From positions 558,001 through 622,000 of the forward strand of contig NZ_JAKRFI010000002.1 of NCBI RefSeq assembly GCF_022348165.1: DNA of 64,000 nucleotides, in the 5' to 3' direction. A model generated the notes under the pieces. It ran no database searches. It saw only the letters and a program-made list of their open reading frames with translations, and was not told the origin of the DNA. Shown piece after piece: positions 25,380 to 34,654 of the stretch (positions are counted from its first letter, which is position 1; each line of letters opens with the position of its first letter). This stretch comes from Halomonas sp. McH1-25 (GTDB lineage: Bacteria > Pseudomonadota > Gammaproteobacteria > Pseudomonadales > Halomonadaceae). The position numbers and the translations under genes are program-made.

Positions 25380-26192
25380 ATGACGCGTCGCGTTGATAAG
25401 CGGGACAAGCCGATGTCGCCCGGGGCGGGGGCGGGGCGTTCTTCCCAGGAGCCACAACACACCCATGCTCTGGATCCGCTGCTTTATCGGCTGGGTAATT
25501 TCATCGAGCTGAAAGAAGAGGACAAGCAGCGACTCAAGGACTCGGTACTGCGTACAGGCGTCGTGGATAGAGGGCAGGACGTCATTTGCGAGAATGAACG
25601 TCCTGACTATGTGCATGTGGTCGTCGACGGTTGGGCCTGTCGCTACAAGTATCTATCGGATGGACGTCGCGCCATCCTGGGTTATCTAATTCCCGGTGAC
25701 GTCTGCGACGTGCACATCGCCCTGCTCGATCATATGGATCATTCCGTCAGCACGCTGACAAAGGCTACATTCGCGCTGATTCCCCGCGAGACGGTCAATT
25801 ATATTTTCGAAAACAATATTACGCTGGCCTATGCCCTGTTCTGGGCATCGCTGGTCGATGAGTCCGTGCAACGCGAGTGGTTCGTCAACAATACTGGTCG
25901 ACCTGCCGACAAGCGCCTGGCGCACCTGCTCTGCGAAATGCAACTGCGTCATCGGGCTGCCGGTCTGGCTCGGGGCAGTTGCATCGACTTTCCCCTTACC
26001 CAGCAGGACCTGGCCGATGCCATGGGCATTACCGTGGTACATACCAACCGCGTGATGCAGAAGCTGCGTGGCGACGGGCTAATCACCTACGACAATAAAC
26101 AACTAACCATCCATGACTGGGAAGCGTTGAAGGCGTTCGGCGACTTCGATTCGGGCTATATGCACCTCACCGAAGAAGCCTTGAGGCAATAA
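25380..26192 (+). CDS. Crp/Fnr family transcriptional regulator
   Basis: 270 residues from the ATG at 25380. The cyclic-nucleotide-binding-like beta roll spans about residues 40-140 (ENERPDYVHVVVDGWACRY, LGYLIPGDVCDVHIALLDH) and the C-terminal helix-turn-helix is FPLTQQDLADAMGITVVHTN followed by RVMQKLRGDGLI. There is no FNR-type N-terminal cysteine cluster and no clear cyclic-AMP phosphate-binding RxxxAxxxL, so its signal is unknown. GAGGG upstream supports the start, though an ATG 11 codons further in is possible. No linked target gene is obvious. Confidence 0.82.
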   Translation: MTRRVDKRDKPMSPGAGAGRSSQEPQHTHALDPLLYRLGNFIELKEEDKQRLKDSVLRTGVVDRGQDVICENERPDYVHVVVDGWACRYKYLSDGRRAILGYLIPGDVCDVHIALLDHMDHSVSTLTKATFALIPRETVNYIFENNITLAYALFWASLVDESVQREWFVNNTGRPADKRLAHLLCEMQLRHRAAGLARGSCIDFPLTQQDLADAMGITVVHTNRVMQKLRGDGLITYDNKQLTIHDWEALKAFGDFDSGYMHLTEEALRQ

Positions 26193-26202
26193 GCAATAAA
26201 AA

Positions 26203-26222
26203 GCCCGGCCAAAAGGCCGGGC
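26203..26222 (-). terminator. Intrinsic terminator of the AttEFGH-like operon
   Basis: Perfect eight-base stem GCCCGGCC/GGCCGGGC with loop AAAA. On the minus strand the stem is followed by TTTTTATT, which orients it for the operon ending at 26410; it can also stop the regulator transcript. The 180 bases to that gene hold nothing else I can identify. Confidence 0.7.
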
Positions 26223-26409
26223 GGTCTAGCGCTGCTTTCCTTGCGTCATCACAGGCATCCTGCCTGTGCTTCCTTGGTACGTGAGCCTTCCCTGTGCTCG
26301 GTCTTCCCTGTTCGAGCCTCTCCCTGCCCGATGGCGCACATGGTCTCAGTCCTGCAGGGCAATTAAATTAACCTGGTTTAACTTTGTCGGAATTCTTTGC
26401 TTATGTGGA

Positions 26410-27540
26410 TCAGTAACCGGTCATTTCCAGGTAGCCCTCGCCTGTATGGCTGCCTTGCACCGTGACCATGCCCTCCCAGTAGGGAAACGATGTGCCCATC
26501 CATTGATCGGCATGAATCGCGCTTACAGTGACAGCGAGGCCGCGGGCAGGCACCTCGACTCGCCACGTCGTAGGCAGTTCCCGGCCGGCCACGTCGCGCG
26601 TTTCGACTGGTGTCAGTCGTAGTGATTCTTCGTCCAGAGCCGTCACCTCGCCCTGGGGCGTGATCCAGCTTCCCGAGAGATAGGCTCCTTCGTCGCCTTC
26701 GCCGCCGCCGCGAAGACGGAAGGCCATCAGCTTGGCGCCGCCGGCGAGATGCAGCGAGAACCAGTCCCAGCCGCGCTGAGTCGCACCCAGCAATTGGCTG
26801 CTCCATTCCCGGTCCAGCCACGCCCGGCCGGTCACGGCGATTGGCTCGCCATCGAGACGTAGCGTGCCTTCGACCCGGTAGAATGGCTGGCTGTAGTACA
26901 TCGAGCCCTGGCCATCGGCAGACTTCTGGCTGAAGCCGCCCTCGCCATGGCGGACCAAGGGGCCTTGCGCAATCAGCGCAAGACGATAGGCAAAGTCGTC
27001 GGCCTCGGCGCGTACCGCCAATCGATCGAACCCCGAGCCGACCGATTCGGCAGTCAGCGACCAGTCATCGATCCAGGCGGAAAACGGCGCTGCCGTCACG
27101 CCAGCCTGCCCTTGGCCGGCAGGCAGGGCCATGCCACGTGCGAACTTCTCGGCGAAGCGGTGGCCCTCTGGCGTCGAAACGGCGGCGTGGGCCATCCATA
27201 GCTGTCGATCCTGCCAGGGGGCGTCGCCGGTTGCATGATTATCGCCGGTCTCGGGCGCCAATGCCTGACGAAACAACGTCCACTGCACACCGAACGGACG
27301 ACCGTCGGCACTCTCCAGGTTGGCGGTCAGGTACCACCACTCAATGCGATAGTCGGGATGCGGGCCGTGATCCTCGGGAAAGGCCAGCGTGTGGCCTGGG
27401 CCGGCCTGGGCGAAGCCACTCGCCTGCTCGCCGAGGCCGGCATAGCCGGCGTGTGTCGATGGAGCCGTTGGCCAGAACGCCTTGCCCAGGCCGGCGATGA
27501 TCACCGATGCCAACAGCAACAGCAGGGTCGAGCGTTTCAT
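26410..27540 (-). CDS. Lipocalin-like/AttH family secreted protein (carotenoid 1,2-hydratase domain)
   Basis: 376 residues with an N-terminal signal or anchor (MKRSTLLLLLASVIIAGLG). The AttH/CrtC lipocalin-like fold is marked by FPEDHGPHPDYRIEWWYLTA, FGVQWTLFRQAL, WLDREWSSQLL and WDWFSLHLAGGAKLMAFRLR. Despite the domain name, proteins in this setting are not known carotenoid enzymes; they are linked to an ABC exporter. The start overlaps the permease stop as ATGA. It probably sits in the periplasm or envelope and handles a lipid-like or hydrophobic molecule moved by the transporter. Confidence 0.85.
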   Translation of the reverse strand: MKRSTLLLLLASVIIAGLGKAFWPTAPSTHAGYAGLGEQASGFAQAGPGHTLAFPEDHGPHPDYRIEWWYLTANLESADGRPFGVQWTLFRQALAPETGDNHATGDAPWQDRQLWMAHAAVSTPEGHRFAEKFARGMALPAGQGQAGVTAAPFSAWIDDWSLTAESVGSGFDRLAVRAEADDFAYRLALIAQGPLVRHGEGGFSQKSADGQGSMYYSQPFYRVEGTLRLDGEPIAVTGRAWLDREWSSQLLGATQRGWDWFSLHLAGGAKLMAFRLRGGGEGDEGAYLSGSWITPQGEVTALDEESLRLTPVETRDVAGRELPTTWRVEVPARGLAVTVSAIHADQWMGTSFPYWEGMVTVQGSHTGEGYLEMTGY

Positions 27541-30023
27541 GCAGCGGAAAACTCCTGTAGCAGCTGGCGTGGCGGCACGCGCCACAGCCGCCAGGTGGGG
27601 AGCAGCGCGGCCAGGGCGGCAACGAGCATGGCCAGCAAGAGCGTCATGGCGATCTGGTCCGGGAAGATATGCAACGGCAGCCGCCAGCCAAAAGCGGCGA
27701 CGTTGATGACTGCCACCAATGCCCAGGCCAGACCCAGACCCAGCGGAATGGCCAGCAGGGCGGTGCCCGTCGCGGCGGAAACCAGCTGGCCGAACTGCAG
27801 CCCGATCAGCTGCTGGCGCGAGACGCCCAGAGCCCACAGCGGCGCCAGTTGAGCGCGCCGTGCCCCGGCCTGGGCCAGCAGGGTGGTCAGCAGGGCCAGG
27901 CCGGCCACGGCCAGGGTCAGGACATTGAGTGCCTGGGTAATGGCGAAGGTGCGCTCGAAAACCTCGGTGGCGGTACGTTTCACGGCGCGTTGGTCGACGG
28001 CGGCATCGCCGCTCAGACCGAAACGTTCGCCCAGTGCCGCTTGCAGGTCTGCAACGTCACGTGTCGCATCCGGTCGTAGCACGACTCCCAGCGAGCCAGG
28101 GGACGCCGTGAACCGCTCGGCCAAGTACGAGGCAGACAGTACGGCCTCGCCACTTGGGTTGCCATAGTCGGGATAGACCGCAACGATGGCTAGCGTCACG
28201 GGGCCCTGCGGGCCACGCAAGTATAGCGTGTCGCCGGGCGCCAGGCCGTCTCGGTGGGCGAGCTGCTCATTGATGAAGATGCCATTGCCTGCACTCAGCG
28301 CCTGCCATGCCGCCATGCGGCCCGTGGCGGTCTCCAGCAGTGGCCAGTTGCGCTGCATCACCGCGGCCGGCGTGATACCGAACAGCGCCAGCGGCTGCCC
28401 GGTGGCCTGTCCCTCGGCATCGAGTCGGGGCGCCTCGGCATGGCGCGCTTCGAGTATTACCCGAACCTCGTCGCGGTTTTCCAGCCAGGCAATGACATCG
28501 GCGTGTTGCGCCTCGGTCGGGCGCACGTACATATCCGCCAGTAGACGCTGATCGAGCCAGTCGAGGAAGGTCAGGCGAAACCCGCCGACCATGCTGCCCA
28601 CCCCGAGATTGGCGGAAAGCGCCAGTAACAGCGCCATCATTGGCAACTGCAGGCGAGGGAGCTGCAATTGCAAGTCCGCCAGGGCCCACTGCAGACGCGG
28701 GCGTGAGCGCAACTGCCGAGAAAGCTGGCCCAGCCCACCGGCCAGCAGCGGCGGCAGCCACAGCGATGCACCCAGCAGCAGTGCGGCGACCATGGCGAAG
28801 CCCAGTGCCAGTTCCTGCGGGTTGGGTCGGTTACCCAGGCGCCAGCCGAGCCATGCGGCCACTGCCAGCAGGACGGCACCGGCCAGGGCCTGCAGTCGCA
28901 GTTGGCGATGCAGTCGGGCCCGCCAGGCCTGGGCCTTGCCGAGGGCGAGGATGTCGAGACGAGCGGCTCGCCACAACATGCCGAGGCCGGCCGAAAACAG
29001 CCCGCCGAGGGTCACCGCCAGACCGCCCAGCCAGTAATACCAGGGCAATGCCAAGTGGCTGGCCACATCGGTATCGTAGAGGGCATCCAGGCTGGCGGCC
29101 ACGTCGGGCAGTAACAAGCGTGCCAGTCCGACACCGCTGACGATACCCAGCACGGCGCCGAGCAGGCCGATTGCCAGCAGTTCCAGGGCCAGCGCAATGA
29201 CCAGCGTGCGGCCCGGCACGCCCAGGGCGCGTAGCGTGCGCAGCATGCCCAGGCGCTGCTCCAGCGCCAGGCCGAGGGCGGCATGCACGATGAACAACCC
29301 CACGATCAGCGCCAGCAAGCCCATGGCGGTCAGGTTGAGATGAAAACTGTCGGTGAGCTGCCCGGGCGACGCCAACGCTGCGGCGGACTGGCGTACCAAG
29401 GACGGTGGCAGGTCCAGGGACTGTCCGGGCGCGACGACCAGCCGGCTCAGCGTGTCCACGCCCAGCAGTTGCTGTGCGACGCCGATGTCGGTGATGAGCG
29501 TACCCGGCGGCAGGCTGGGATCGGTTTCCAGCGGGGGCAAGCGCGAATCGTCTCGGGCAGCCTCGACCTGCTCCGGGGCGATGCGGGCCCGATGCGGCGG
29601 CAGTATCCAGTCGCGCAGCGCCGCGGCGTCGCTCTGCTGGCGGGCCAGGCTCGACTCGCCGGGCAGGGTCAGCGGGTCGATGCCGATCACGCGCAGGTGC
29701 GTTCCGTCGTCGATGGTCATCTCTCCCTCGACCAGCGGCGACACTGGCATACCGGCACGGCGCAGTGTCAGGTAGGCATCGAGAGACAGCGGCTGGTTGT
29801 CGCGGCGCACGACACTGTCGAGCTGGGCGCTGAACAGCGACTCGGCGCGCGCATAGCTGTCGCGGGCCGAGGCGTTGATCGCCTGAACCCCACTCCACAA
29901 CGCACTGGCGACCCACAGCCCGAGCAGCAGCATGGCGAGCTGGCCGGGATGGCGTCGGTAGTGGCTGGACAGCGTGCCCCAGGTGGTATGAAGCAGTCCG
30001 GCATGCGTTGCGTTGGTCGTCAT
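27537..30023 (-). CDS. FtsX-like ABC transporter permease (AttFG-like)
   Basis: 828 residues, with a first membrane helix near residue 30 (LAMLLLGLWVASALWSGVQA), a large periplasmic domain, then groups of helices around residues 230-350 and 380-450 and a second FtsX core at the C-terminus (VLTLAVAGLALLTTLLAQAG, LPLHIFPDQIAMTLLLAML). This is a double FtsX permease of the MacB/AttFG kind that moves substrates from membrane or periplasm using mechanical transmission. It overlaps both neighbours by four bases. Confidence 0.9.
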   Translation of the reverse strand: MTTNATHAGLLHTTWGTLSSHYRRHPGQLAMLLLGLWVASALWSGVQAINASARDSYARAESLFSAQLDSVVRRDNQPLSLDAYLTLRRAGMPVSPLVEGEMTIDDGTHLRVIGIDPLTLPGESSLARQQSDAAALRDWILPPHRARIAPEQVEAARDDSRLPPLETDPSLPPGTLITDIGVAQQLLGVDTLSRLVVAPGQSLDLPPSLVRQSAAALASPGQLTDSFHLNLTAMGLLALIVGLFIVHAALGLALEQRLGMLRTLRALGVPGRTLVIALALELLAIGLLGAVLGIVSGVGLARLLLPDVAASLDALYDTDVASHLALPWYYWLGGLAVTLGGLFSAGLGMLWRAARLDILALGKAQAWRARLHRQLRLQALAGAVLLAVAAWLGWRLGNRPNPQELALGFAMVAALLLGASLWLPPLLAGGLGQLSRQLRSRPRLQWALADLQLQLPRLQLPMMALLLALSANLGVGSMVGGFRLTFLDWLDQRLLADMYVRPTEAQHADVIAWLENRDEVRVILEARHAEAPRLDAEGQATGQPLALFGITPAAVMQRNWPLLETATGRMAAWQALSAGNGIFINEQLAHRDGLAPGDTLYLRGPQGPVTLAIVAVYPDYGNPSGEAVLSASYLAERFTASPGSLGVVLRPDATRDVADLQAALGERFGLSGDAAVDQRAVKRTATEVFERTFAITQALNVLTLAVAGLALLTTLLAQAGARRAQLAPLWALGVSRQQLIGLQFGQLVSAATGTALLAIPLGLGLAWALVAVINVAAFGWRLPLHIFPDQIAMTLLLAMLVAALAALLPTWRLWRVPPRQLLQEFSAA

Positions 30024-30685
30024 GGGCCGGCCTCGGCCAGGCGTCCGCGTTGCAGATGCACACAGCGATCGAGCGGGGCGGCGACACGCGCACTATGGGT
30101 GACCATCAACAGGGCGCAGCCACTCTCCTCGATCAATTCGCGCAGCAGCTCGAGGACCTGGTCGGCGGCGGCCTCGTCGAGGTTGCCAGTAGGCTCGTCG
30201 GCGAGCAACAGGCGCGGCTTGGCGGCCAGGGCGCGGCCGATCGCCAGGCGCTGCTGCTGACCCCCGGACAATTGCTCGGGATAGCGGTCATTGAGGCCGG
30301 CCAGGCCCAGCCGGGCCAGCAGATGCTGTGTCCAACGCGTATCCGCGCGGCCGGCCAGGCGGGCCTGCAGGGTCAGGTTGTCGGCCACCGACAGGCTGGG
30401 AACCAGGTGGAACTGCTGGAATACCAGACCCAGGCGTTGGCGCCGTAATGCGGCGCGGCGCGGTTCGCTAAGCGCGGAAACCGATTGTCCCTCGAAAACC
30501 ACGTCGCCACGATCCGGCGTATCCAGCCCGGCAGCCAGATGCAGCAGGGTGGACTTGCCGCTGCCCGACTCGCCCATCAGTGCCAGGCTTTCGCCAGCAG
30601 CCAAACGAAGATCGACACCGTCCAGGACATGTAACGGTCCCTGCGGGGTGGGGTAAGTCTTGGTAAGGTTGGTCAATTGCAGCAT
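30020..30685 (-). CDS. LolD/MacB-type ABC transporter ATPase (AttE-like)
   Basis: 221 residues from the ATG at 30685. Walker A GESGSGKSTLL, Q-loop FQQFHLVPSLSVADN, signature LSGGQQQRLAIGRAL and Walker B RLLLADEPTGNLD are all present and typical of the LolD/FtsE/MacB group. It powers the FtsX-like permease encoded next. The start is preferred over a codon 11 residues upstream because it begins the first strand (MLQLTNLTKTYPTPQGP). First gene of a three-gene operon with the permease and lipocalin-like protein. Confidence 0.92.
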   Translation of the reverse strand: MLQLTNLTKTYPTPQGPLHVLDGVDLRLAAGESLALMGESGSGKSTLLHLAAGLDTPDRGDVVFEGQSVSALSEPRRAALRRQRLGLVFQQFHLVPSLSVADNLTLQARLAGRADTRWTQHLLARLGLAGLNDRYPEQLSGGQQQRLAIGRALAAKPRLLLADEPTGNLDEAAADQVLELLRELIEESGCALLMVTHSARVAAPLDRCVHLQRGRLAEAGP

Positions 30686-30763
30686 AAGACGGCCTGAACG
30701 CGAGCGTATCCTGCGCATGGTAGCAGGGATAACGTGCCGGCGGCCGAGTGTCGCGGAGCTGCG

Positions 30764-30787
30764 AGGACCGCCCGACCGGGCGGTCCT
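30764..30787 (-). terminator. Hairpin after the chemoreceptor gene
   Basis: Stem AGGACCGCCC/GGGCGGTCCT with loop GACC lies 21 bases beyond the chemoreceptor stop on the minus strand. No T-run follows, so its termination role is inferred from place and strength. Confidence 0.5.
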
Positions 30788-30808
30788 GACGCATCAGGCC
30801 GGAATAGC

Positions 30809-32485
30809 CTAGAAGTCGGTCCAGTCGTCCTGGGACGAACGCGTGGCTAGTGCGTTGCGCTGGCTGCCGCGGGAAGACGCCTGGCGGGGGGTGGCCGACT
30901 GGCGGGAGGCGGGCGCGAGGCGGGGGGCAGAAACATCGCCCGTGCCTCTAAAGAAGGACACTTCTTGCAGCAGTGCGCTGGCCTGTTCCTGCAGCGAGCG
31001 GCTGGCGGCGCTCGATTCGTCGACCAGACTGGCGTTCTGCTGAGTCACCGCATCCATCTGTGTGACGGCCGTGTTGACCTGATCGATGCCTTGCGCCTGT
31101 TCGCGGCTAGCCACGGCAATCTCGGCAACCAGACTAGTGACCTGGCGGATGCTGGCGACGATCTCGGATAGCGTTTGCCCGGCCTGGTCGACCAGGGAGG
31201 AGCCGGCCTCGACTCGCGACACGCTCTCACCGACCAGAGCCTTGATCTCCTTGGCGGCATTGGCGCTGCGCCCGGCCAGGTTGCGTACTTCATTGGCCAC
31301 CACGGCGAAGCCGCGTCCCTGCTCACCGGCACGGGCTGCCTCGACCGAGGCGTTGAGCGCCAACAGGTTGGTCTGGAAAGCGATCTCGTCGATCAGGCCG
31401 ACGATACTGGCGATCTTGCGGCTGGACTGACTGATTTCATCCATGGCGCCAACCGCTTGCTGGACGACTTCGCCGCCCTTCTGGGCCTGTTGGCTGACGC
31501 CGCGTACCAGTTGGTCGGCCTGGCTGGCATTGTCGGCGTTCTGGCGCACGGTGGCAGTGATCTGGTCCATGGAGGCGGCGGTCTCTTCCAGATTGGCAGC
31601 CTGCTCCTGGGTGCGGCGATTGAGGTCGTCGTTGCCCTGGGCAATCTCGTCGGCGGCGACGTTCACCGACTCGGCGTTACGCCGCACCGAGGTCACGACG
31701 CTGGAAAACTTGGTTTCCATGGACTTGAGCGCTTGCAGCATGTCGCCGAATTCGTCCCGGCAGGTAATGTCGATCGAGTTGTCGAGACGGCCGTCGGCCA
31801 TCGACTCGGCCAGGGCACGCGCCTTGCCGAGCGGTGTCATGATGCCGCGTGTAAGCCACAGGGTCAGGCCCAACGCCATGGCGACGGCAAAGAGGATGAC
31901 GACGATCACCAGATTGCGAAGCCATGCGAAATGCTGGTTGGAATCCGCATAATTGCGCTCGGCCTGGACAAGATTGCGATCGATGATGGCAGAAAGTCCG
32001 TTGAGCACGGGCGGGTACTCGGCGCGTAGCGCAGTTGTCGCGATCTCGCGGGCCTTTTCGTAATCATTGGCGATCATGGCATCGTTGAGCTTTCCGATGC
32101 TCTTACGCAGAGTGAGCATGTCGGCGTGAAACTTTTCTGCGGCTGCCTTTTCTGCGGCGGTACTCACGCGCTCGGGATAGTAGTTGGCCCAGGCCTGGTC
32201 AACGAGAGCATCGTTTTCGGCGACTTCGCCTTTGGTCACTGCCGCCGCTGCCGGGTCGCGGTCGCGTTGCTCGGCGGTGATCTTGACCCGGTTGCTGAGC
32301 AGCGCGGTACGTATCTTGCCGAGTTCTGACAGGGTGACGAGATTCTCGTCGTAAGTCTGTTTGAGGGCGTGGTTGGCGGAACTGGCGCTGAACAGCCCCA
32401 GAATGCCGACGGCGACCAGCAATACGATGCAGGCGCCGAGACTGATAGCGATTCGGCGCTTGACGCTCTGCTTGAGGGATAACAT
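30809..32485 (-). CDS. Methyl-accepting chemotaxis protein (Tar/Tsr-like topology)
   Basis: 558 residues: an N-terminal helix at about 11-30, a periplasmic four-helix-bundle ligand domain (about 31-190), a second helix at about 191-212, a HAMP region ([20 protein letters not shown]) and the long cytoplasmic coiled coil with the conserved hairpin tip [20 protein letters not shown] near residue 370. It ends in DWTDF, which fits the C-terminal pentapeptide that tethers CheR and CheB. It senses an unidentified small ligand. It is a stand-alone gene; no che genes are nearby. Confidence 0.95.
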   Translation of the reverse strand: MLSLKQSVKRRIAISLGACIVLLVAVGILGLFSASSANHALKQTYDENLVTLSELGKIRTALLSNRVKITAEQRDRDPAAAAVTKGEVAENDALVDQAWANYYPERVSTAAEKAAAEKFHADMLTLRKSIGKLNDAMIANDYEKAREIATTALRAEYPPVLNGLSAIIDRNLVQAERNYADSNQHFAWLRNLVIVVILFAVAMALGLTLWLTRGIMTPLGKARALAESMADGRLDNSIDITCRDEFGDMLQALKSMETKFSSVVTSVRRNAESVNVAADEIAQGNDDLNRRTQEQAANLEETAASMDQITATVRQNADNASQADQLVRGVSQQAQKGGEVVQQAVGAMDEISQSSRKIASIVGLIDEIAFQTNLLALNASVEAARAGEQGRGFAVVANEVRNLAGRSANAAKEIKALVGESVSRVEAGSSLVDQAGQTLSEIVASIRQVTSLVAEIAVASREQAQGIDQVNTAVTQMDAVTQQNASLVDESSAASRSLQEQASALLQEVSFFRGTGDVSAPRLAPASRQSATPRQASSRGSQRNALATRSSQDDWTDF

Positions 32486-32508
32486 TGGTAAAGGGTCTCG
32501 CTGACGCT

Positions 32509-32533
32509 GCGCACCGCCACTGGGGCGGTGCGC
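32509..32533 (+). terminator. Hairpin with T-run read on the plus strand, in the chemoreceptor upstream region
   Basis: Arms GCGCACCGCC and GGCGGTGCGC with loop ACTGG, followed on the plus strand by GGCTTTTT. No plus-strand gene precedes it; on the minus strand it lies between znuA and the chemoreceptor, where it may end the znu transcript without a T-run or block antisense transcription. The rest of 32486-32668 shows no gene. Confidence 0.45.
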
Positions 32534-32668
32534 GGCTTTTTCCGAAGGGTGGGAGTGGCGAGGCAGGCCACAGGAACCAGAGGATGGCTGGAGACAGTCT
32601 CGCTAACCCTATTATCGGGCAAAAGGCATCGGGACTTTAGCGCGACGCCGCGTGCAGCGACACCTTAC

Positions 32669-33733
32669 TCATTCGGCGTTTTTGGCTAACGCATCGTGAA
32701 TCAGCGTGGCATTGTGGCGCATCATGCCGGCATAGGTGCTGGCTTCGCCATTGGCGGCCAGGGCGCCGGAATAGAGCGTGCCGGCAATCGGCAGCCCGGC
32801 TTCTTCGGCGAGCTGCTCGATCAGCGCCGGGTTGGTGATGTTCTCGTGGAACAGCGCCTTGACCCGGTTGGCCGCGAGCGTGTCGATCAGGCGGCCCATC
32901 AGCGCCGCGGAGGGTTCGCTGGCCGTGGTCAGGCCCACCGGAGAGAGAAAGCGTACGTCGTAGGCATTGGCAAAGTAGTTGAACGCATCATGCCCGGTGA
33001 CGACCAGGCGATGGCCGGGAGGAATGTCCGCCATCAGGCGACGTATCTCGTCATCCAGTGCGCTGAGTTCGTCGTGATAGGCCGCGGCATTCTGACGATA
33101 GGTCTCGGCGTGGTCGGGATCGGCTTCGATCAAGCCATCGCGGATGTTGGTCACGTACTGCTGGGCCCGCGCCACGTCCAGCCAGGCATGTGGGTCCGTG
33201 TCGCCATGATCGTGGCCTTCGTGTCCCTCCTGCGATTCGCGCTCGTGGTCGGCATGGTCATGTGCCTCATGAGCATCATGGTCATGATCGTGGCCCGCAT
33301 GGTCGTGCGCATCGTGTTCGTGGTCCGCGTGGTCGTGCGCTTCATGTGCGTGGCTTTCATGGTCATGGCCATCGTGAGCGTGGTCATGCGCCTCGCCCTC
33401 CAGCGGGGTGATTCCTTTGCTGGCAATGACCAGGGGACCCTGATAGCTACTGGCCTCGATCAGCCGCTCCATCCAGCCTTCCAGTTGAAGGCCGTTGAAG
33501 ACCACCAGATCGGCTTCGGCGATACGACGTGCATCGCCGGGGCTGGGCGTGAAAGCATGGGTGTCGCTGTCGCGTCCGACCAACGGCGTAACGTCGACCT
33601 GCTCGCCGCCGACCTGTTCGACCATGTCGGCGAGCACGCTGAAGCTGGTGACGACACGCAGCGGGTCTGCCCAGGCGGGCAGGGCAAGGCCGGTGGTGCC
33701 GGCAAGCAGACCGAGGGCAAGCAATCTACGCAT
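32669..33733 (-). CDS. znuA: Zinc ABC transporter substrate-binding protein ZnuA
   Basis: 354 residues with a signal peptide ending at ALPAWA. The metal-binding cluster A-I fold carries His59 (DSDTHAFTPSP), a second histidine at PHAWLD (His182) and a third in VVTGHDAFNYFA. Between about residues 116 and 177 is an unusually long charged loop with 23 histidines in HDH and HEAHDHADH-like units; shorter loops of this kind in ZnuA are thought to capture or sense zinc. It delivers periplasmic zinc to ZnuB. AAGGAAAT lies upstream of the ATG; 30 bases separate it from znuB, the gene before it on the minus strand. Confidence 0.95.
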   Translation of the reverse strand: MRRLLALGLLAGTTGLALPAWADPLRVVTSFSVLADMVEQVGGEQVDVTPLVGRDSDTHAFTPSPGDARRIAEADLVVFNGLQLEGWMERLIEASSYQGPLVIASKGITPLEGEAHDHAHDGHDHESHAHEAHDHADHEHDAHDHAGHDHDHDAHEAHDHADHERESQEGHEGHDHGDTDPHAWLDVARAQQYVTNIRDGLIEADPDHAETYRQNAAAYHDELSALDDEIRRLMADIPPGHRLVVTGHDAFNYFANAYDVRFLSPVGLTTASEPSAALMGRLIDTLAANRVKALFHENITNPALIEQLAEEAGLPIAGTLYSGALAANGEASTYAGMMRHNATLIHDALAKNAE

Positions 33734-33763
33734 GGGGCATTTCCTTCTGTGAGGGGTGACGGG

Positions 33764-34654
33764 TCATGTCGATGACGTGCCGTTGCGCACCGTGTCCAGG
33801 GGGGCGGCCCGGCGGCGCAGGCGGACGAGCAGGCTGTTGTAACGGCCGAACAGTGCCGACAGCAGGTAGGCGATGCCGGCCAGCAGGATGATGCTTGGCC
33901 CGGAGGGCAGGTCGAGATGATAGGACAGCAACAGTCCGCCGGTGCTGGCGAGCATGGCGATGACGATGGCCAGGCCCATCAGGCCTTCCAGGCGCTTCGA
34001 CCAGAATCGTGCGGCGGTGGCGGGTAGCATCATCAGGCCCACGGCCATCAGCGTGCCCAAGGTCTGAAAACCGGCGGTCAGATTGATCACCACCAGGCCC
34101 AGGAACACACCCTGTATCAGGCCGGGGCGCACGCCTTGCCCGCGCAGGAACAGCGGATCGAGGCACTCCATGACCAGGGCACGGAACATGATGGCGAGCA
34201 GCAGCACGGTGGCGGTGCTCACCGCCGCGATCAGCAGCAGGGCTGTGGTGTCCACGGCGAGGATCGAGCCGAACAGAACGTGAGTCAGATCCACGCTGCT
34301 GCCGCCCAACGAGACGAGCATGACCCCGGCGGCCAGCGAGATCAGGTAGAAGCTGGCCATCGCCGAGTCCTCGCGATGACCGGTCATCTGCGAGACCCCG
34401 CCGGCCAGGCCGGCGACCACCAGTCCGGAGAGAATGCCGCCCAGGCTCATCGCCGGCAATGAAAAGCCCGCCATCAAAAAGCCCAGCGCCACGCCGGGCA
34501 GGATGGCATGCGCCATGGCATCGCCGATCAGACTCATGCCGCGCAGCATCAGGAACACACCCAGCGGTGGGGCAGCCAGCGACAGGGCCAGCCCGGCGAT
34601 CAGCGCCCGGCGCATGAAACCGTAGTCGGCCAAAGGGGTAATCAGGTCGAGCAT
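33764..34654 (-). CDS. znuB: Zinc ABC transporter permease ZnuB
   Basis: 296 residues with about eight membrane helices (for example ALIAGLALSLAAPPLGVFLM and AGVMLVSLGGSSVDLTHVLF) in the ABC-3 metal permease pattern. The segment LRGMSLIGDAMAHAILPGVA is the family hallmark that touches the ATPase. The start at 34654 is chosen since it overlaps the end of znuC by 13 bases and begins with a normal N-terminus; the longer open frame upstream lies inside znuC. Confidence 0.92.
   Translation of the reverse strand: MLDLITPLADYGFMRRALIAGLALSLAAPPLGVFLMLRGMSLIGDAMAHAILPGVALGFLMAGFSLPAMSLGGILSGLVVAGLAGGVSQMTGHREDSAMASFYLISLAAGVMLVSLGGSSVDLTHVLFGSILAVDTTALLLIAAVSTATVLLLAIMFRALVMECLDPLFLRGQGVRPGLIQGVFLGLVVINLTAGFQTLGTLMAVGLMMLPATAARFWSKRLEGLMGLAIVIAMLASTGGLLLSYHLDLPSGPSIILLAGIAYLLSALFGRYNSLLVRLRRRAAPLDTVRNGTSST

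Noticed and set aside
32509-32533. Considered as a promoter-proximal riboswitch of the chemoreceptor gene
   Set aside because: Only a single simple hairpin whose T-run is on the opposite strand; no conserved riboswitch core is visible.
33190-33411. Repetitive plus-strand frames opposite the ZnuA histidine loop
   Set aside because: They arise from the repeated His/Asp codons of znuA read on the other strand.
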